DNA from: Kitagawia praeruptora
Lineage: Eukaryota > Streptophyta > Magnoliopsida > Apiales > Apiaceae
Length of the DNA: 64,000 bases
NCBI GenBank assembly: GCA_037693485.1
Contig: CM075347.1
Location: forward strand, 149,580,501-149,644,500
Reading direction: 5' to 3'
The notes under the pieces: generated by a model
The model's input: only the letters and a program-made list of their open reading frames with translations
Database searches by the model: none
What the model was told of the DNA's origin: nothing
In this document: one piece after another, positions 57,893 through 64,000 of the stretch
How the letters are laid out: each line of letters opens with the position of its first letter
Position numbering within the stretch: position 1 is the stretch's first letter
Translations under genes and position numbers: made by a program

Positions 57893-58497
57893 TATATAAT
57901 AAATAAGTAAATAAAGTATACCAACAGAATTTCAATTCAAAACATAATTTTTCAAAAAACAAGAATTTACATTTAATTACAAAACTAATTTTTTTTAAGA
58001 AAATATATGGCAAAATAAAATATTAAAAAAGTAATAAATAAACATGGCATTATTGGAAATAACACTAAAATTCAACAAAATATAAATTACAAAATAAACG
58101 TTAATTCAAAAAAAAAATCTAAATTTAAAAAACTAAAATCAACAATAAACTTTAATATAATACACTTAAAACAAATAAAAACCAACACAAAAATATAAAA
58201 GATAATACAAACTTTCTTAAAAAAAAATAAGTACAAACAACAAATAAGCAAATTCTTACTTTGCATAGAAAAAATTTTAATTAAAAAAAGTGAACACAAA
58301 TTAATAAATTAAAATATTTTAAATTAAAAAACTATCCAAACCCCATAAAATAAATTTATATTAATATCTAAATATAATACAACAAGAAAACCCCTAATAT
58401 TACTCCAAACAAAAACATATAATAAAAATGCTATAAAAATAATTTTACAAGAAAATTATTATAATCAAAAGTATATTATAAAATATTAATAAAATTA

Positions 58498-58525
58498 CCC
58501 GTGCATCGCACGGGTATAAAGCTAA
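58498..58525 (+). mobile_element. Second Helitron 3' terminus
   Basis: A perfect hairpin CCCGTGCATCGCACGGG (58498-58514) is followed by TATAAAGCTAA and a host T, matching the CTRR ending. The sequence from 57893 on is extremely A/T-rich and non-coding. This Helitron may enclose or adjoin the previous one. Confidence 0.6.
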
Positions 58526-58879
58526 TATAATAAGGATTTTTGTAATGTGTGTCCAATGACACACACATAAGTAAAAATTTAGTTGACACTTTGTGATTAC
58601 AAAAATCTTAACCAGTAAAAAATTATCAACTTATAAAAAAGTATTTGTTAGAATGTGATCTTGGACACACACTAGAAAAAATCATATTTTAATTTATATT
58701 ACATAAATCGTACTTAGTTTGATTTTAGTTTTTAGTTTTAACCCACATATTATGAACTATGATATAGTTTTCGATCAAAGTCGAAGCAAATTGCACCATA
58801 TTCATTTCTAAAAATAACCCAATATTTTAGTAGTACTAAATTTATTTGTAATATTTTTGGCCATTATACAATTTATTTA

Positions 58880-59948
58880 TGTTAGAGAATGTGGGTTTTA
58901 GCCCCACATTGTCGAGTCATTTTGAGCTCCAATTTGAGTGTGCCTTGTGTGCGTGTTTGCAACAAGTTGTGCTTGGAGAATGTTCTCCTCCGTGAGAGCT
59001 TTCCAATGCATGTTTAAACACTCAAAACGAGGATGGATGAGTTATGATTATCCAAAGTTGCTCCCTTGGAAGTGGAAATTATGGAATGGAACTTGAAGTC
59101 CCACTTTGAAATGGAAAAGGAGTTTCCTTTGCTTTATATAGTACAACACATGAGTAGTGTTCACTTGTGTTGGCTAAGTGTTGCTCCATCTCCTACGTGC
59201 GCGCAGGGGGGTGCAAATCATGGGATTTCGAGGGAAATTTGTGGCTTCGCAAGCCTTCAGGCTTTCCGCGTGTGCGACCTGCGGACACGAATGCAGCAGA
59301 AAATTGGGCCGAATAAACCCGGACTAGTTTTGCTAATTATTTATTATTTCCACTGGGCTTGGACTTAAAAATTTGACTTAATTAATTCGAATTTGGAATT
59401 AATTGTGGTAAAATCAATTCCGTTTTTATAACGAATTTTTTTTGCCACCGCCTTACCTTAATTAAGTAACGCGGTTAATTAATAAAGGAAAATTACCACC
59501 GACTTTTAATTGGGGTAATTGAGTAGCGCACAAGTTTTATCATTATCTTTTCGTTACAGTCTTATCTTAATTAACGCGTTTAATTAAGTTAGGCAATTGT
59601 GTAGCGAACAAGTCTTGTCTATCCTATAAATACCCCCCTTAGGGTCTAGGATTATTCATTCGAAAACACATCTCCTCTTCTCATACACAGCCTCCTCTTC
59701 CTTCGGTGATATTCTTGCTCGGTTTCAAGCTCGCTGAGAGTAACGCTTTTATAGCTTTACTGCAATCCGTTTTATCCTGGGAGGCGTTTCGCTCGCACAT
59801 ACGGTGAGGGCAAATACGCTTTAAGGAGACAGTCACACACTGGACTCGGGTTTTTCTGTTCCTGTCTCCTCCTTATTTGTTTTATTTGTTCTGTTATTCA
59901 CACACACGATTGCTATTGTTTTGTACTATTTTCACAGATTGTCTAACA
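58880..59948 (+). mobile_element. 5' LTR of a Ty1/copia element
   Basis: The LTR starts TGTTAGAGAATG and ends GATTGTCTAACA, i.e. TGTTAGA..TCTAACA inverted ends, 1069 bp. The 3' LTR lies beyond the window, so ends and target duplication cannot be confirmed. The sequence after it (ATCTTAAAGCG) is not the usual TGGTATCAGAGC primer site. Confidence 0.75.
59625..59632 (+). promoter_or_regulatory. TATA box of the copia LTR
   Basis: TATAAATA is followed by CCCCCC, about 745 bp into the LTR. Initiation would then fall about 30 bp further on. Confidence 0.5.
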
Positions 59949-60022
59949 ATCTTAAAGCGTATTTTATTTACATCTGTGATCTGTACTTACGGATTTACTT
60001 GTTTGTTTGAGTGACAGAATCA

Positions 60023-63000
60023 ATGGAGAACCAAAACATGAACAACACAAACATGGTGGTTGATCCCAACGCACAGATTATAACATCTGATGGGGATCAC
60101 CAGCCACCGTTAAACCCTATCGCACAGATTGCAACATCTGATGTGGGTGCAACGCCGGTTGGACATGTGCCTCTGGGACATGTGCCCGTGGGACAGATTA
60201 ATGTTCCGATCGGATCGACTATGTCAGGTTTCATTCCTACGAACGGACATGCGGTGCCTATTGGTGTGCAAACATCGGTAGTACAGACGCCTATCATACC
60301 TATCGTGCCTAGCACACATATTGCACCTGTTGTGCCTATGGTTCCTACAGTGCCTGCTGCACATGCTGAGAAACCTGAGAAGTTCAATGGTACGAACTTC
60401 AAACGCTGGCAGCAAAAGATGCTGTTTTATCTGACCACGTTGAATATGGATCGCTATCTCAGGGAGGATCCATCGTTGCTCACTGCTGAGAGTAACACAC
60501 AAACAGTTTTTGCTGTTGATGCTTGGAAGCACGCCGATTATATCTGTCGGAATTACGTGCTGAATGGTTTGGCAGACTCGTTATATAACGTGTACTATAC
60601 AAAGTCAACATCTAAGGCCTTATGAGAGTCACTTGACCATAAGTACAAAATCGAGGATGCTGGGGCTAAGAAGTGGATTGTTGGCCGCTTTCTTGATTAT
60701 AAGATGGCGGATTCTAAGACTGTGGTCAGTCAGGTGCAAGAACTGCAAGTGATCATCCATGATATTCATGCTGAAGGGATGATCATAAGTGAGTCTTTCC
60801 AAGTTGCTGCTGTGATTGAGAAGCTGCCACCTGGATGGAAAGATTTCAAGAACTACCTTAAGCATAAGCGAAAGGAGATGACTATGGAGGATCTGATTGT
60901 TAGACTTCGTGTTGAAGAAGACAACAGGGGATCTGAGAAGAAGATGAATGTTGCCACTGAAAAGGCAAACATGGTGGAACATAAGCCCAAGAAGAATAAT
61001 TCTGGTAAAGGGGCAAAGTTGGCACCCAAGGGAGGAATTTCGAAGACGAAGTTTCAAGGGAAGTGCTTTAACTGCGACAAAGTGGGTCATAGGTCTTCTG
61101 AGTGTAAGAAGCCTAAGAAGCCCAACAAGAAGAAACAAACAAACATGGTCGATGATATCTCTAAGGAGATGGGTGACATAGACCTCTGTGCTACGGTCTC
61201 TGAGGTGAACCTGGTTGGCTCTAATCCAAGGGAATGGTGGATTGATACGGGAGCTACAAGGCATGTTTGTTCAGATAAGGCGATTTTCTCTAGCCTTAAA
61301 GCTTCTGATGCTGGTGAGAAGCTCTACATGGGGAATTCAGCAACTTCAACCATTGAAGGGGAAGGCACGGTGATTCTGAAGATGACTTCTGGAAAGGATC
61401 TGACTTTGAAGAATGTACTTTATGTGCCTGATATTCGCAAGAACTTTGTGTCTGGTTCCTTGTTGAATAAGCATGGCTTTCGTATTGTAATAGAGTCAGA
61501 TAAAGTTATTTTGTCTAAGAATGGTATGTTTGTAGGCAAGGGCTATGTAACCGATGGGCTTTTTAAGCTCAATGTGATGTCTGTTAAGGACAATAATGAA
61601 ATAAAGAATTCTTCTGCTTACTTGCTTGAGTCTCCTAATTTATGGCATGCTAGATTAGGACATGTTAATTTTGACACTTTACGACGATTAAGTGCAAAAG
61701 ATTACATACCAAAATTGAATATTGATTCAAAACATAAGTGTGAAACTTGTGTTGAGGCAAAATTAACAAGAGCATCGTTTAAACACGTGCAAAGAAACAC
61801 CAAGGTGCTAGATCTAATACATAGTGATATATGTGATTTAAAATTCGCTCCACTAGAGGAGGAAACAAGTATTTTATTACATTCATAGATGATTGTACAA
61901 AATACTGCTATGTATATTTGCTTAAAAGCAAAGACGAAGCTATAAATAAATTTAAAATCTATAAGGAAGAAGTTGAGACACAACAAAATGATAAAATCAA
62001 AACGATACGGAGTGATCGTGGAGGTGAATATGTTGAACCTTTTGGGGAATTCTGTTCACAACATGGTATAATCCATGAGGTCACTGCACCATATTCCCCT
62101 CAGTCTAATGGAGTGGCTGAGAGGAAGAATCGCACTCTCAAGGAGATGATGAATGTGATGCTATTAAGCTCTGGACTTCCGCAGTCGATGTGGGGGGAAG
62201 CCATCTTAAGTGCAACTCATATTTTAAATATGATGATCCGCAAGAATAAGGATGAAAGTCCTTATGAGATGTGGAAGAAAAAGAAACCAAGTTACCAAAA
62301 TCTGAAAGTGTGGGGGTGCCTTGCAAAGGTACTAATTCCTACACCTAAGACGGTGAAGATTGGTCCAAAGACTGTGGATTGTATTTTCATCGGATATCCA
62401 CCACATAGTACTGCATATCATTTTCTTGTTCATGAATCGAAGATTTCTGACATTCAAAAGAATACGATTATGGAGTCAAGGAATGCGTCATTCTTTGAGA
62501 ATATATTTCCTTGTAATCCTGGAATCGAACGCCCTACGACGTCTAAACGACCTCATGAATCTTTAGAAGATGACAATGAGAATGATGAAAGTGAAGACGG
62601 AAATGTGGGGGTAGTGAGAAGGAGCAAAAGACAAAGGAAGGAGAAATCCTATGGGTCAGAGTTTCTGACTTATTTGCTCGAAGAAGGTGATCCGAAAACC
62701 TATAGGGAAGCGGTAACATCACCTGATGGACCTATGTGGAAAGAGGCCATCAAAAGTGAAGTAGATTCTATCTTACAGAATCATACTTGGGAGTTAGTGG
62801 ACTTACCAGCCGGTAGTAAAACACTCGGTAGCAAGTGGGTTTTCAAAAAGAAATTGAAACCTGATGGCACCATCGATAAGTACAAGGCCAGACTTGTAAT
62901 CAAAGGATACAAGCAACAACATGGCCTTGATTACTTTGATACATACTCTCCAGTGTCGAGAATAACATCTATAAGGATGATGTTTGCTATCGCCGCAATG

Positions 63001-64000
63001 CGAAAGTTGACTGTACATCAAATGGATGTGAAGACAGCTTTTCTAAATGGGGATATAGATGAGGAAATCTATATGGAACAACCTGAAGGGTTTGTTGTCC
63101 CTGGACAAGAAAGAAAAGTCTGTAGATTGGTGAAATCATTGTATGGCTTGAAGCAAGCGCCTATGAAATGGCATGAGAAATTTGATGAGGTTGTGTTAGC
63201 CAGTGGTTTCAAGATCAATGAATGTGATAGTTGCGCCTACTACAAGGATAACGAAAACGGATATGTTATGATGACATTGTACGTAGATGATCTACTTATT
63301 GCCGGTAGCAATGATAAAGTGATCAAATCTACTAAGGACATGTTAAGGGCAAGATTTGACATGAAAGACATGGGTCTAGCAAATGTAATTCTGGGAATTC
63401 AAATTTCTAGAACCTCAGAGGGTCTTGCCTTAAGTCAACCACATTATGTTGACAAGATTCTTGAGAAATTTCTCAAGGATGATGTCGAGACAGCGAGAAC
63501 ACCTGTGGATTTGACCTTGCATCTATCCAAGAATAAAGGTGTAGGAGTCTCGCAGCTGGAATACTCACGAATAATTGGAAGTCTGATATACTTAATGAGT
63601 TGTACAAGACCAGACATTGCATACTCAATTAGCAAGTTGAGTAGATTTACGAGTAATCCAGGAGCTGATCACTGGAAAGCGATCATACGAGTACTAAAGT
63701 ACTTGAGGGGAACTCGAGACTATGGTTTGCATTATGGCAGTTATCCAGCAGTACTAGAAGGCTATATTGACGCAAACTGGATATCTAGCAAGAAGGCATT
63801 AAAGTCTACGAGTGGTTATGTGTTTACACTAGCTGGAGCAGCAGTGTCATGGAAATCCTCCAAACAAACGGTAATAACTCATTCCATGATGGAAGCTGAG
63901 TTTGTGGCATTAGATAAATGTGCCGAAGAGGCTGAATACTTACGCCAATTTCTGGAGGATATTCCGAGATGGCCAAAGCCTGTGACTGCAATAGGACTGC
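60023..64000 (+). pseudogene. Ty1/copia gag-pol polyprotein, nearly intact, cut by window end
   Basis: The first ATG of the frame is at 60023 (MENQNMNNTN). Gag contains FNGTNFKRWQQKMLFYL; a TGA at 60623 replaces the expected Trp (SKAL-stop-ESLDHKYK). The frame continues to a CCHC knuckle (CFNCDKVGHRSSEC, 61064-61105) and protease (WWIDTGATRHVC, Asp 61244). Next are the pre-integrase HHCC region (LWHARLGHVN, CETCVEAK) and the integrase core with D 61826, D 62014 and E 62119 (GVAERKNRTL). A one-base deletion near 61851 shifts the frame. From 61852 to the window end the frame is open: reverse transcriptase (QMDVKTAFLNG, Asp 63025; YVDD 63280-63291) and RNase H (YIDANWISSKKALKSTSGY, then HSMMEAEF). 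Only two lesions are visible, so the copy is young. The lineage within copia is uncertain. Confidence 0.92.

Noticed and set aside
60097..60402. Cys/Gly-rich minus-strand frame
   Set aside because: It is antisense of the repetitive Val/Pro-rich gag region of the copia element.

Overview
This window is nuclear DNA of a flowering plant, most likely a eudicot. It is AT-rich, its genes are split by GT..AG introns, and it is packed with plant-type transposable elements. It also holds a scrap of the plant mitochondrial gene matR. I cannot name the species. Only one gene looks intact: a four-exon minus-strand gene for a CXXC zinc-binding protein of the CZIB/UPF0587 (DUF866) family at 23233-25554. 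Three more host genes are recognisable but broken: HSP90 (13097-13550), ATG9 (15487-16836) and an ARID/ELM2/SANT chromatin protein (17645-21284), the last with a partial second copy (22212-22967).

Layout. 1-8.4 kb: small DNA transposons, a tRNA-derived SINE-like repeat with an internal duplication, a tandem array of about 157-bp units, a double foldback of gene-like sequence, and gene-poor AT-rich DNA with three related tRNA-derived repeats. 8.4-14.2 kb: a probable CACTA-type element (8593-14170) carrying HSP90 fragments and containing a PIF/Harbinger-like element, a Helitron start and the matR fragment. 15-25.6 kb: the gene island (ATG9 and ARID pseudogenes, CZIB-like gene). 25.9-26.8 kb: a short Helitron. 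27.7-37.7 kb: a hAT-like element split by a non-autonomous LTR retrotransposon with LTRs of about 3.9 kb and a 1.4-kb interior. 37.7-41.9 kb: gene-poor repeats. 41.9-56.6 kb: a Tat-lineage Ty3/gypsy element with two RNase H domains, an antisense extra gene and a repeat-rich 3' region. It sits in a tandem duplication whose second copy kept only a solo LTR, and a 2.7-kb LINE-like insertion lies in its left flank. 57-58.6 kb: Helitron ends. 58.9 kb to the end: a Ty1/copia element with few lesions, cut off by the window edge.

The least expected pattern is a set of very short poly(A)-ended inserts (12-46 bp) flanked by 11-17 bp direct repeats, at 2856, 10716, 13653, 25247, 39687 and 43259. The same architecture surrounds a long AT microsatellite at 15068 and the 2.7-kb insert at 42010. 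They look like nearly empty target-primed reverse-transcription events. All similarity calls here come from recognising motifs by eye; no database search was run.
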